A DNA stretch of 60,405 nucleotides from G013214665 sp964649815 (GCA_964649815.1 CAZYQC010000013.1:1-60405), one strand, 5' to 3'. Positions 1-8,859 are shown, numbered from the stretch's first letter. The notes: generated from the letters alone by a model not told the origin. Numbers and translations are program-made.

Positions 1-1265
<1,265 letters not shown>

Positions 1266-1274
1266 GCGCCTCTG

Positions 1275-2039
1275 ATGCTTCTTTTGGACAAAAATACTCC
1301 CCCCGGAGGGTCAACAGCCACGCCAGCGCTGTGGGATGTGGATCAGCTGAACGCCGATCTCAGGCACCACGGCGCAACGGATGTCTTGCGCGCGGCTTTG
1401 CGGGCCACGCCGAACCTGGCTCTGGTCTCCAGCTTTGGCGCGGAATCGGTCGTTTTGCTGCACCTTGCGGCGATGGTCTCGCGGGATTTGCCGGTGCTCT
1501 TCATCGACACGCAGATGCTCTTTGCCGAGACGCTGGTCTATCAGATGGACGTGGCCGAGCGGCTGGGCCTGCGCGATATGCGGATCATCCGCCCCGGCGC
1601 GGCGGCCCTGGCGGCGCGCGACCCGCGCGGGCGCTTGCACAAACAGGATGTCGACGCCTGTTGCACCTTGCGCAAGACCCAACCGCTCGAAGCTGCGCTC
1701 GCGCCTTTTGCGGGCTGGATCTCGGGCCGCAAGCGGTTCCAGTCCGGGCAGCGCGCCGCGCTCGAATTCTTTGAGACGGAACCCGGCTCGGGCCGGCTCA
1801 AGGTCAACCCGCTGGCGCGGTGGCGCCCTCAGGATATCGCCGAATACATGACCGAAAACCGCCTGCCCCGGCATCCGCTGGTGGCGCAGGGCTATCCATC
1901 CATCGGCTGTGCCCCCTGCACCAGCCCCGTCGGCCCTGGCGAAGATCCCCGCGCCGGGCGTTGGCGCGACAGTGACAAAGACGAATGCGGCATCCATTTT
2001 GTCGACGGCAAAATGGTCCGAAAAGGAGCATCAACATGA
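1275..2039 (+). CDS. cysH: Assimilatory adenylyl-sulfate (APS/PAPS) reductase
   Basis: Thiol-dependent reduction of adenylyl sulfate to sulfite, the step before CysI. The 254-residue protein has the PP-loop-like motif SSFGAESVV near residue 52, a CC pair (DACCTLRK, near 128) and a CxxC (GCAPCT, near 213). Together these four cysteines are the [4Fe-4S] ligands typical of APS-type enzymes; the catalytic cysteine is in ECGIH near the C-terminus. The ATG at 1275 is the first start after cysI, but its first 12 codons come from an interspersed repeat (1278-1310) and no good ribosome site precedes it. A GTG at 1338 (codon 22) is an alternative. The stop overlaps the next gene by ATGA. Confidence 0.93.
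   Translation: MLLLDKNTPPGGSTATPALWDVDQLNADLRHHGATDVLRAALRATPNLALVSSFGAESVVLLHLAAMVSRDLPVLFIDTQMLFAETLVYQMDVAERLGLRDMRIIRPGAAALAARDPRGRLHKQDVDACCTLRKTQPLEAALAPFAGWISGRKRFQSGQRAALEFFETEPGSGRLKVNPLARWRPQDIAEYMTENRLPRHPLVAQGYPSIGCAPCTSPVGPGEDPRAGRWRDSDKDECGIHFVDGKMVRKGAST
1278..1310 (+). repeat. Interspersed hairpin element, copy A (partial)
   Basis: This stretch reads CTTCTTTTGG, four variable bases, AAATACTCC, then a run of C and G. The same core occurs at 9700-9753, 12167-12213 and, inverted, at 31323-31369. Copy A lacks the GCGGGGGC/GCCCCCGC hairpin seen in copies C and D. It lies over the annotated start of cysH and is translated there. Confidence 0.7.
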
Positions 2040-2446
2040 GCATCATCGTAACAGACAGCGGCTTTGGACCCGACAATTGGACCACGGGCTTTGCTCCTCT
2101 GGGCGAGGCCGCCAACGACACGCCCGCTCTGGACGTTGACAGCGATGTCGATCCCGCGGACATCCCGCTCAGCGCCCATATGATCCGCGTCAACATTGGT
2201 GCGTCTGCCGATGGGCGTGGCTTTACCATCGCGCGGATGCTGCGCTTGCGCGGCTACACCGGGCGCCTGCGTGCCAAAGGCCACGTTTTGGCGGATCAAT
2301 ATGCGATGGCGCGCCGCTGCGGATTTGACGAGGTCGAGATCTCTCAGGCCCTCGCCGCGCGGCAACCCGAGGATCAGTGGCTCTTTCGGGCGGATTGGAC
2401 GGCGCATAATTATCAGGCACGCCTGCGCGGATCGTCAGCGGCCTAA
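2036..2446 (+). CDS. DUF934 family protein of the cys operon
   Basis: A 136-residue protein of the DUF934 family, whose members travel with cysI and cysH in proteobacteria and are presumed to help sulfite reduction; the biochemical role is unknown to me. The core ADIPLSAHMIRVNIGASADG, the arginine-rich helix ARMLRLRGYTG and the C-terminal YQARLRG segment fit the family. The start is ATG at 2036, which overlaps the cysH stop (ATGA) and has AAAAGGAG eight bases upstream; an in-frame ATG at 1985 inside cysH is not used. Translational coupling to cysH is likely. Confidence 0.85.
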   Translation: MSIIVTDSGFGPDNWTTGFAPLGEAANDTPALDVDSDVDPADIPLSAHMIRVNIGASADGRGFTIARMLRLRGYTGRLRAKGHVLADQYAMARRCGFDEVEISQALAARQPEDQWLFRADWTAHNYQARLRGSSAA

Positions 2447-2521
2447 AGCCGCGACACCACGCCCCCTTCAGAAAATCTATTAAAGAGGCAGGAACAAGTG
2501 TAAGCTTGACCTGACAGAGTC

Positions 2522-3370
2522 ATGACAGAGCAAACTCCCGTGAACCAAAGCACTGCTATTAAGGCCCCAACCCTGCCAGACGCCCAAACCGTGACAGATG
2601 TCACGCATTGGACAGACCGTTTGTTTTCCTTCCGCGTCACCCGTCCCGCGTCGCTGCGGTTTCGGTCAGGTGAATTCGTGATGATTGGCCTGATGGGCGA
2701 TCCCGACCCGAAAACTGGAAAGCAAAAGCCGCTCTTGCGGGCCTATTCGATCGCCTCGCCTGCCTGGGACGACGAATTGGAGTTCTATTCGATCAAAGTG
2801 CAAGACGGCCCGCTGACGTCGCGCCTTCAACATATCCAACCCGGCGACGAGATCATCTTGCGCCCCAAACCGGTTGGCACGCTGGTCCATGACGCACTTT
2901 TGCCCGGCAAGCGGCTGTGGTTTTTTGCCACCGGCACGGGCTTTGCCCCCTTTGCCTCACTCTTGCGGGAACCTCAAACCTATGAGGATTACGACGAGAT
3001 CATCATTACGCACACCTGTCGCGAGGTCGGAGAGCTTGCGTATGGCGCGGCGCTGATCACGTCGATCCGCCAAGACGAAATGCTGGCCGAATTGATGGGC
3101 GAAGGTTTTCACGAAAAGCTGCGCTATTACCCGACAACCACCCGCGAAGAGAGCCCAAAGATGGGCCGCATCACGGATTTGATGCGCGCGGGTGCCGTCT
3201 TTGCAGAACTGGGTGTACCGGCTTTGTCGCCCGAGACGGATCGGGCGATGATTTGCGGCAACCTGGCCTTTAATCTTGAGCTCAAAGACATGCTCGAAGG
3301 CTATGGCCTTGTCGAAGGTGCGAATTCCAATCCGCAGCATTACGTGGTCGAAAAAGCCTTCCTCGATTGA
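2522..3370 (+). CDS. fpr: Ferredoxin--NADP+ reductase
   Basis: FAD enzyme passing electrons between NADPH and ferredoxin or flavodoxin. The 282-residue sequence shows the FAD-binding RAYSIAS motif near residue 76, the GPLTSRL phosphate-binding segment near 98, and a nucleotide domain beginning at FFATGTGFAPF near residue 138. ICGNLAFN and the terminal YVVEKAFLD complete the bacterial Fpr pattern. It lies 75 bp after DUF934 in the same direction. Its place in the cluster suggests, but does not prove, that it supplies the ferredoxin pool used by the sulfite reductase. Confidence 0.93.
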   Translation: MTEQTPVNQSTAIKAPTLPDAQTVTDVTHWTDRLFSFRVTRPASLRFRSGEFVMIGLMGDPDPKTGKQKPLLRAYSIASPAWDDELEFYSIKVQDGPLTSRLQHIQPGDEIILRPKPVGTLVHDALLPGKRLWFFATGTGFAPFASLLREPQTYEDYDEIIITHTCREVGELAYGAALITSIRQDEMLAELMGEGFHEKLRYYPTTTREESPKMGRITDLMRAGAVFAELGVPALSPETDRAMICGNLAFNLELKDMLEGYGLVEGANSNPQHYVVEKAFLD

Positions 3371-3376
3371 TCAAGA

Positions 3377-4186
3377 TCAGCCGCCAAGGGGCTGACCTTT
3401 CACGGTAATTCGGTGCATCAACCTGGAATGACCCAGGTAATCGGCTGTTGCGTAATGCTGCACCAGCCGATTGTCCCAAATCGCGACCATGCCCGGTTGC
3501 CAAACGACCCGACAGGTAAAGATCGGCTGGGTGGCAAACCGGTAGAGATACCGCAAAAGCGGCGCGCTTTCGGCGACGCTCCAGCCGTCAAATTGCGTGG
3601 TGAAGTCTCCGTTCACAAACAGCGCCTCTTGCCCGGTCTGCGGATGTTTGATCACGGCGGGGTGGCGCACTGCGCCTTTGTAGGCCTGATCATCCTGGTT
3701 CATCTCAAGCGCGCTGTCGCGAAAGCTGGCGTCGGTATGCACCGCCTTGAGCCCGCGCAGCGTGGCTTGAAGACCCGGCGACAGCGCCTGAAAAGCTGCT
3801 GTCATGGAGGCGAAATGCGTGTCGCCCCCAAAAGGCGGCAACTCGCGCGCCACAAGCACAGAGGCCATAGCCGGCGCAGGATCATAAGAATGATCGCTGT
3901 GCCACGTTCCCCCGATCACGCCTGCACTGTCCGGGCGCGTGCGCACCTCGGCAATCATCGGATGGCTGGCGACAGGGGTGAAAAAGCGGTTCACATCAAT
4001 CGGGCCAAAGAATTCGGCCAGCCGGATGTGGTCTTCGGGGCTGAGGTGTTGATCGGGCAAGACGACGACGCCATGCTCAAACAGAGCCGTTCGCACCGCC
4101 GCAAAGACGGCATCTTCGGCCGAGGACAATTTGGGCCCGGTCAGCACCGCCCCCACATGGCCGGCGAGTTTTTGGACAGCCCACAT
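3377..4186 (-). CDS. TauD/TfdA-family Fe(II)/2-oxoglutarate dioxygenase
   Basis: Member of the taurine/2,4-D dioxygenase family, which couples 2-oxoglutarate decarboxylation to hydroxylation of a small acidic substrate. The iron-binding HxD is visible in WHSDHSY near residue 96, the distal histidine in VQHYA and the 2-oxoglutarate arginine in LMHRITV near the C-terminus. The substrate cannot be assigned; no tauABC transporter genes are nearby. I start at ATG 4186 because GGGGAGGGA lies six bases before it; upstream in-frame ATGs at 4210 and 4204 lie before this site. The ribosome site sits in the 3' arm of a hairpin (4194-4219). It converges on fpr with 6 bp between stops. Confidence 0.87.
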   Translation of the reverse strand: MWAVQKLAGHVGAVLTGPKLSSAEDAVFAAVRTALFEHGVVVLPDQHLSPEDHIRLAEFFGPIDVNRFFTPVASHPMIAEVRTRPDSAGVIGGTWHSDHSYDPAPAMASVLVARELPPFGGDTHFASMTAAFQALSPGLQATLRGLKAVHTDASFRDSALEMNQDDQAYKGAVRHPAVIKHPQTGQEALFVNGDFTTQFDGWSVAESAPLLRYLYRFATQPIFTCRVVWQPGMVAIWDNRLVQHYATADYLGHSRLMHRITVKGQPLGG

Positions 4187-4193
4187 GAAAAAT

Positions 4194-4219
4194 CCCTCCC
4201 CCATTTGCATGCGGGAGGG
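4194..4219 (-). terminator. Intercistronic hairpin overlapping the dioxygenase ribosome site
   Basis: On the minus strand CCCTCCC (4219-4213) pairs with GGGAGGG (4200-4194) across a 12-nt loop and is followed by ATTTTTC. This looks like an intrinsic terminator for the acidic protein gene upstream. Its 3' arm is also the Shine-Dalgarno sequence of the dioxygenase, so it could instead gate translation. Confidence 0.55.
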
Positions 4220-4238
4220 TATTCAAATTTTCAGCGGA

Positions 4239-4841
4239 TCAAAGCCCCAATGCGTCGCGAATTTGGGCCAGGATGCCGTCCAACAGCTCTGGGTTGTCGC
4301 GCGCCTGCTGAAGGCCCGCCGAAAGCAATGTCTTTTGCGTGCTGCTGAGCGCTTCGGACGCATTCAGAAACTCGGACACTTTGTCAAAGTCAAAGCCATC
4401 AACCGTGAGCAGGTCTGCGATGGAGCTGCCCGCGCTTTCGACGGCGTCTGACACGGCCTCGACCGCGTCGCCGGCTGTCTCTGCGGCATCTGTGGCCGCG
4501 TCACTTGCTGCGTCGACCGCGTCATCCACCGCATCGGTTGCGCCTTCGGTGACGGCCTCGACCGCGTCTTCAACGGCGTCCGTTGCGGCGTCCACAGCCT
4601 CTTGCGCTGCTTCTTTTGCCTCTTCCAGCGCGTCTTCAGCGGCATCGACGGCCTCTTCGACCGCGTCCTCGGCCTCGGTCGCCGCCTCCTCGGACGTCTC
4701 TTCCGCGCTGTCTGTCTCGGTCAGTGTTTCGGTGCTTTCGGTGGTCTGCGGCGCGCTTTCGGGCGCGTCTTCTGGCGCAAAAAAGACATATGCCCCAACC
4801 GCTGCAACCAGCGCCACGATTACCACAATGAGATTTCTCAT
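4239..4841 (-). CDS. Acidic Ala/Asp/Glu-rich membrane-anchored hypothetical protein
   Basis: A 200-residue protein with no family I can name. Residues 4-22 form one hydrophobic segment (LIVVIVALVAAVGAYVFF), an uncleaved anchor or signal. Residues 27-50 are Thr/Ser/Glu-rich, and about 50-140 are a run of short degenerate units of the type DAVEEAVDAAEDA, with almost no basic residues, predicted to be one long acidic helix or coiled coil. A more ordinary C-terminal block (140-200, ending QIRDALGL) follows. The pattern resembles LEA-like or stalk-like periplasmic proteins. It lies 52 bp upstream of the dioxygenase on the same strand, but a hairpin separates them. Confidence 0.75.
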   Translation of the reverse strand: MRNLIVVIVALVAAVGAYVFFAPEDAPESAPQTTESTETLTETDSAEETSEEAATEAEDAVEEAVDAAEDALEEAKEAAQEAVDAATDAVEDAVEAVTEGATDAVDDAVDAASDAATDAAETAGDAVEAVSDAVESAGSSIADLLTVDGFDFDKVSEFLNASEALSSTQKTLLSAGLQQARDNPELLDGILAQIRDALGL

Positions 4842-5092
4842 ACCGTTTCCTTTCCACTATTCAAAACGTGACTCGCCTCAGCGCGATACTATCACGCCGC
4901 CCCAACCGAAAGAGCAACAATCGCCAAATCCCGCGTTTCGGCGGGGAAAGACCGATGGCATTTCCGTTGTGCGCGCAGAAACCCCGATTTGAGCTGAAAA
5001 TTGGCTTGACGATGCAGGCTTCTCGCTTGAAACGACCTTTAGCACCGTTTAACTTCGCAAATCTGAAACGAAACGATTGAGGGATTGTTCCA

Positions 5093-5644
5093 ATAGCCCG
5101 CAGACCACACAACGCGCCGCCCCAAAGAGAAACCGGCCCGCGCGTCAACGAAAAAATCCGCGCCCCAGAAATTCGATTGATCGGCGCTGAAGGCGAAAAC
5201 GTCGGGGTCGTGAGCCCGGACCGTGCAATGGATTTGGCTGACCAAGCCGGTCTGGACCTGGTCGAAATCTCACCAAACGCCACGCCACCCGTCTGTAAGA
5301 TCATGGACTTTGGTAAGTTCAAATACGAACAGCAAAAGCGGGAGAGCGAAGCGCGTAAAAAGCAAAAGACCATCGAAATCAAAGAGGTCAAGTTCCGCCC
5401 GAACACGGATACGAACGATTACGACGTCAAGATGCGCAACGTGTTCAAGTTTCTGGAAAACGGCGACAAGGTAAAGGTCACCTTGCGGTTTCGTGGCCGG
5501 GAAATGGCGCACCAAAACCTGGGCCGCGAGCTTTTGGAACGTGTGGCCGAAGATGTCAAAGACCTGGGCAAGATCGAAAACATGCCCAAAATGGAAGGCC
5601 GCCAGATGGTCATGATGATCGGCCCGCTTCCGACAAAAGGGTAA
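5093..5644 (+). CDS. infC: Translation initiation factor IF-3 (AUA start)
   Basis: IF-3 binds the 30S subunit, keeps subunits apart and proofreads the initiator codon. The N-domain begins ARRPHNAPPQRETGPRVNEK and the C-domain contains KEVKFRPNTDTNDYDVK and VKVTLRFRGREM, ending GPLPTKG. No ATG, GTG or TTG fits this N-terminus. The frame reads from a TGA at 5078 through ATT, GTT, CCA and then ATA at 5093, directly before Ala-Arg-Arg. GAGGGA at 5079-5084 is eight bases before the ATA, so I place the start there (183 residues). IF-3 of E. coli uses AUU and autoregulates through it, so the same control is likely here. A strong terminator follows; rpmI and rplT are not adjacent. Confidence 0.93.
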   Translation: MARRPHNAPPQRETGPRVNEKIRAPEIRLIGAEGENVGVVSPDRAMDLADQAGLDLVEISPNATPPVCKIMDFGKFKYEQQKRESEARKKQKTIEIKEVKFRPNTDTNDYDVKMRNVFKFLENGDKVKVTLRFRGREMAHQNLGRELLERVAEDVKDLGKIENMPKMEGRQMVMMIGPLPTKG

Positions 5645-5683
5645 ACGCGCCCTCTGGCACCTGCCAAAGGCTGCACCTTTTTT

Positions 5684-5722
5684 GAAAAACCTCGCCCTTC
5701 GCCGGCGAGGTTTTTCTTTTTT
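5684..5722 (+). terminator. Intrinsic terminator of infC
   Basis: GAAAAACCTCGCC (5684-5696) pairs perfectly with GGCGAGGTTTTTC (5704-5716) over a seven-base loop and is followed by six T (5717-5722). The A-rich 5' arm means it could also act leftward, but no leftward gene faces it. Confidence 0.9.
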
Positions 5723-5848
5723 GGGCCTGCCTTCTGGCACCCCCAGACAAAGCGGGCGTTTCTTTGCCGATACAACCCACAGGAAAACCTTGACGGATGC
5801 GCAAGCTTGCCCGCATCGTTTCCCCAAGCAGTCGGAAAGATGGGAAAA

Positions 5849-5875
5849 CCCAATGCCGCCTGCACATTGGGAGGA
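5849..5875 (+). promoter_or_regulatory. Hairpin covering the ribosome site of the methanethiol oxidase gene
   Basis: CCCAATG (5849-5855) is complementary to CATTGGG (5865-5871), and the last three G of the 3' arm are part of the Shine-Dalgarno sequence GGGAGGA (5869-5875). The fold would partly block ribosome binding, so a translational switch is possible. Confidence 0.35.
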
Positions 5876-5882
5876 AAATTTA

Positions 5883-7283
5883 ATGAATTTAAGACCAGAT
5901 CCTACATTCTATCCGTCCGCGAAAGACGCGATGGAGGCACCGGCCGAAACGCTGGCTTTTACCTTGATGCTCAGCCCCGATGGCTCGCAGCCAGATGGGT
6001 TGGCCGTGGTCAGTGTTGATCCGACATCCGATGATTACGGAAAGATCGTTCATTCGCTCTTTATGCCGAACAAAGGCGATGAGTTTCACCATTTTGGCTG
6101 GAACGCCTGCTCTTCCGCGCTGAGCCCACTGACGGGCCACGCCTTTCTGGAACGGCGCTATCTGATCATTCCCGGCATCCGGTCCTCGCGCATCTATGTG
6201 ATTGACGTGAAAGACCCGCTGGATGCGAAAATTCACAAGATCATCGAGCCGGAAGAGATCTTTTCCAAAACAGGGTATTCGCGCCCGCACACGATCCATT
6301 GCGGCCCCGAAGGTATCTATGTCTCGACCCTCGGCGGCGGTGGCGAAGACGGCACCGACGGACCTCCCGGTATCTTTATCCTCGACTGCGAAACCTTCGA
6401 CATCATCGGCCGCTATGAGATCGAGCGCGGCGTTCAGGACAAACACTATGATTTCTGGTGGAACCTGCCGCGGGATTACATGGTCAGCTCGGAATGGGGT
6501 CTGCCGCCACAGTTTGAAAACGGCATTGTGGCCGAAGATCTTTTGTCCAACAAATACGGGCACCGCATCCACTTTTGGGATCTGCGTGGGCGCAAGAATA
6601 TCCAGACCATCGACCTGGGTGAAAATCACCAGATGGCGCTTGAAATCCGCCCTGCCCATGACCCGGCCAAGCGTCACGGGTTCTGTGGCGTTGTGGTCGA
6701 CACGACCAACCTGCAGGGTGCGATCTTTACCTGGTGGCAAAATGACGACGGCACGTTCGAGGCCAAAAAGACGATCACCATCGATCCGCATCCCGCCGAC
6801 CCGGATGACCTGCCAGAGCTGCTGAAAGGCTTTTCTGCGGTGCCGCCTCTGGTCACAGACATCGACCTGAGCCTGGATGACAAATACCTCTATGTTGCCT
6901 GCTGGGGCCAGGGCGAGATGCATCAATACGACGTCTCAGACCCGATGAACCCCGTTCTGACCGGCAAGGTTGAAATCGGCGGCATCGTCAAAAAGACCAA
7001 GCACCCCAATGGCAAAGACTTTGGCTACGGCCCGCAGATGGTCGAGATCAGCCGCGACGGCAAGCGCGTCTATTGGACCAATTCGCTCTATTCGACATGG
7101 GATGACCAATTCTATCCCGGCGAGCGCGGCGCCGCGATGGTCATGGCCAAGGTTGGCGAAAACGGCGGGCTAGAGCTTGATGAGAACTTCTGGGTGGAAT
7201 TCCCAGAAGGCTATCGAAGCCACCAGATCCGGCTTGAAGGCGGAGATTGTTCAACCGACAGCTTCTGCTATCCCTCTGTCTAA
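5883..7283 (+). CDS. Methanethiol oxidase / selenium-binding protein SBP56 family
   Basis: Bacterial homologue of SELENBP1, a beta-propeller copper enzyme that oxidises methanethiol to formaldehyde, sulfide and hydrogen peroxide. The 466-residue sequence has the family signatures HHFGWNACSSALSPL near residue 61, SRPHTIHCGPEG near 139, the HFWDLRGR block near 227 and SHQIRLEGGDCSTDSFCYPSV at the C-terminus. ATG 5883 has GGGAGGA eight bases upstream; the in-frame ATG at 5853 lies inside the hairpin and lacks a site. Methanethiol is a product of DMSP demethylation in Roseobacter relatives, which fits. The SCO1/SenC and MauG genes often found beside this enzyme are absent; a membrane protein gene follows after 6 bp. 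Confidence 0.9.
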   Translation: MNLRPDPTFYPSAKDAMEAPAETLAFTLMLSPDGSQPDGLAVVSVDPTSDDYGKIVHSLFMPNKGDEFHHFGWNACSSALSPLTGHAFLERRYLIIPGIRSSRIYVIDVKDPLDAKIHKIIEPEEIFSKTGYSRPHTIHCGPEGIYVSTLGGGGEDGTDGPPGIFILDCETFDIIGRYEIERGVQDKHYDFWWNLPRDYMVSSEWGLPPQFENGIVAEDLLSNKYGHRIHFWDLRGRKNIQTIDLGENHQMALEIRPAHDPAKRHGFCGVVVDTTNLQGAIFTWWQNDDGTFEAKKTITIDPHPADPDDLPELLKGFSAVPPLVTDIDLSLDDKYLYVACWGQGEMHQYDVSDPMNPVLTGKVEIGGIVKKTKHPNGKDFGYGPQMVEISRDGKRVYWTNSLYSTWDDQFYPGERGAAMVMAKVGENGGLELDENFWVEFPEGYRSHQIRLEGGDCSTDSFCYPSV

Positions 7284-7289
7284 CGCGCG

Positions 7290-7955
7290 ATGGAGATGTT
7301 TGGAACGGCGGCGGGCCTTTGGCTCGCCGTTGTTATCAGTGGGCTTTATCACGGTCTGAACCCCGGCATGGGCTGGCCGCTTGCGGTGTCGTCATCCTTG
7401 ATGGAACGGCGGCAATCCGCGCTCTTTTCGGCGCTGCTGGCCTTGGCGGTGGGTCATTTTCTGGCGATGCTGGTGGTGCTGTTGCCCTTTTCGGCGATGA
7501 ACGCCCTGGTGCGCTATGACAGCGAAATCCGCATCATCGGCAGCCTCGTTCTGATCGGTCTGGGCCTCTATCTTCTGATCACGCGCCGACACCCCCGGTT
7601 TTTGTCCCGCGTGCCGCCGAACCGTTTGGCGCTCTGGTCTTTTCTTGTGGCTCTGGTCCACGGTGCCGCACTGATGCTGGTCCCGATCTATCTGGGCCTC
7701 TGCCGGTTAGAGGAACTCGACCGGGGTCATCAGGCCGCAGCCGAGCTGATGGTGCGCAACACAGGCCTTCTTTTGGGCGTGTCGCTCGCCCATACCGCCG
7801 CAATGGTGGTGGCCGGAGGGGGGCTGGCCTACGCGGTCTACCGCTGGCTTGGCACCAAGTTCCTCACCCGCACCTGGTTTGATCTAGAAGCGGTCTGGGC
7901 CGGCAGTCTCGTGCTGGTTGGTAGCTTGGGATTGCACGCCGCCCTAACCGGATAA
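7290..7955 (+). CDS. Multi-pass membrane protein downstream of methanethiol oxidase
   Basis: A 221-residue integral membrane protein with about six hydrophobic segments. SGLYHGLNPGMGWP near residue 16 and a second histidine motif, VALVHGAALMLVP near residue 118, resemble the paired His motifs of the UreH/NiCoT-like metal transporter superfamily. The spacing of 6 bp after the methanethiol oxidase stop indicates co-transcription. A role in supplying or exporting a metal, perhaps copper for the oxidase, is an inference from position only. ATG 7290 is the first start; GCGCGATGG gives no strong ribosome site, so coupling to the upstream gene is likely. Confidence 0.7.
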   Translation: MEMFGTAAGLWLAVVISGLYHGLNPGMGWPLAVSSSLMERRQSALFSALLALAVGHFLAMLVVLLPFSAMNALVRYDSEIRIIGSLVLIGLGLYLLITRRHPRFLSRVPPNRLALWSFLVALVHGAALMLVPIYLGLCRLEELDRGHQAAAELMVRNTGLLLGVSLAHTAAMVVAGGGLAYAVYRWLGTKFLTRTWFDLEAVWAGSLVLVGSLGLHAALTG

Positions 7956-7957
7956 CC

Positions 7958-8089
7958 CCCCGGACCTGATCCGGGGCCCCGCCGAACAAAGATCCCGGGT
8001 CAAGCCCGGGACAGGATCCCGGGTTAAGCCCGGGACGGTGTCCCCGGGTTAAGCCCGGGACGGGGTCCCCGGGTCATGCCCGGGACGGG
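7958..8089. repeat. Array of CCCGGG palindromes between convergent genes
   Basis: Four tandem units of 24-25 bp (7991-8014, 8015-8039, 8040-8064, 8065-8089) each contain CCCGGGT-(C/T)A(A/T)-GCCCGGGAC, a self-complementary core. A fifth, related hairpin (CCCCGGA 7958-7964 with TCCGGGG 7970-7976) precedes them. The last unit runs into the leftward methyltransferase gene and encodes its final codons and stop. Short GC palindromes of this kind are common between convergent genes in alphaproteobacteria and may stop transcription from both sides. Confidence 0.85.
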
Positions 8090-8814
8090 GCCTCGATCAG
8101 CCGATGCAGCGTCCAATAGGTCTGCGCGGTGATCTCTCCCCCAAACCCTTGCGCCACCAAGCGATCCGTGACCTGCCGCAACAAGTCCTCCGACCCAAAC
8201 ACATCTTGCAACGCCGCATACCGCTCCGCACTCGACAAAAGCACATGCGCGGCCTCGGTCGCTGTTGCCGCCAACGCCACACCCTTCTGACCCTGCGTGA
8301 CCGTCTCAACCCCCACGTGAGCCTCAAAATTCCGCCTGTGATCGTAGCCGCTGTCGCCCGCCTCTACTCCCACGTTAAGACAGGCCAGCACGTCTTCCAC
8401 CTGCACACGAAAATCATAGACCAGCACATGCGCCCCCGGCGCACATAGCTGACGAAGCGTCTTCAAAGTGGCTTCCGCATCCAAATATGCCAGCACGCCT
8501 GCAAAGCTGACCACATCAAACCCGCCGTCCGGGCGCGTGACCGCATCGAGCGTGCCGCAAACATACGAAATGCCAGGCTGCGGCGTCGCCGCCGCGATCA
8601 TCTCAGGCGACGGATCGCAGCCCAAAACATGCCCACATAGCGGGCCAAGCGCCACCGAAGACCGCCCGGTCCCGCAGCCCACGTCCAGACCGTTCGCATA
8701 AGCCCGCCCCGCCAACACATCCGACACAATGACCTGATGCAAAGGCGGCCTATAGGCGGCGTAATGGCTGGCCACAGCTTCGTCATAGACATGGCTCGGG
8801 CGCTCAGACGGCAT
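8074..8814 (-). CDS. Class I SAM-dependent methyltransferase
   Basis: A 246-residue Rossmann-fold methyltransferase. Motif I is LDVGCGTGRSSVAL near residue 43, the acidic post-I residue is in LGCDPSPEM near 64, and FDVVSFAGVLAYL near 100 is the motif II/III region. The substrate is unknown; the N-terminus (YDEAVASHYAAYRPPLH) resembles small-molecule rather than RNA methyltransferases. The C-terminal codons APSRA and the stop come from the last unit of the palindrome array, so the gene end has probably been replaced by repeat sequence. It is separated from coxM upstream by a terminator. Confidence 0.85.
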   Translation of the reverse strand: MPSERPSHVYDEAVASHYAAYRPPLHQVIVSDVLAGRAYANGLDVGCGTGRSSVALGPLCGHVLGCDPSPEMIAAATPQPGISYVCGTLDAVTRPDGGFDVVSFAGVLAYLDAEATLKTLRQLCAPGAHVLVYDFRVQVEDVLACLNVGVEAGDSGYDHRRNFEAHVGVETVTQGQKGVALAATATEAAHVLLSSAERYAALQDVFGSEDLLRQVTDRLVAQGFGGEITAQTYWTLHRLIEAPSRA

Positions 8815-8833
8815 GGCAACCTTCCATCAAAAA

Positions 8834-8859
8834 GCCCGCGCGGAGATCACCGCGCGGGC
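8834..8859 (-). terminator. Terminator of the cox operon
   Basis: GCCCGCGCGG (8834-8843) and CCGCGCGGGC (8850-8859) form a perfect 10-bp stem with a six-base loop. On the minus strand the stem is followed by TTTTTGATGG, so it ends transcription coming from coxM. Confidence 0.85.

Noticed and set aside
7991..8089. CRISPR array
   Set aside because: Units are contiguous palindromes without unique spacers of constant length, and there are no cas genes.
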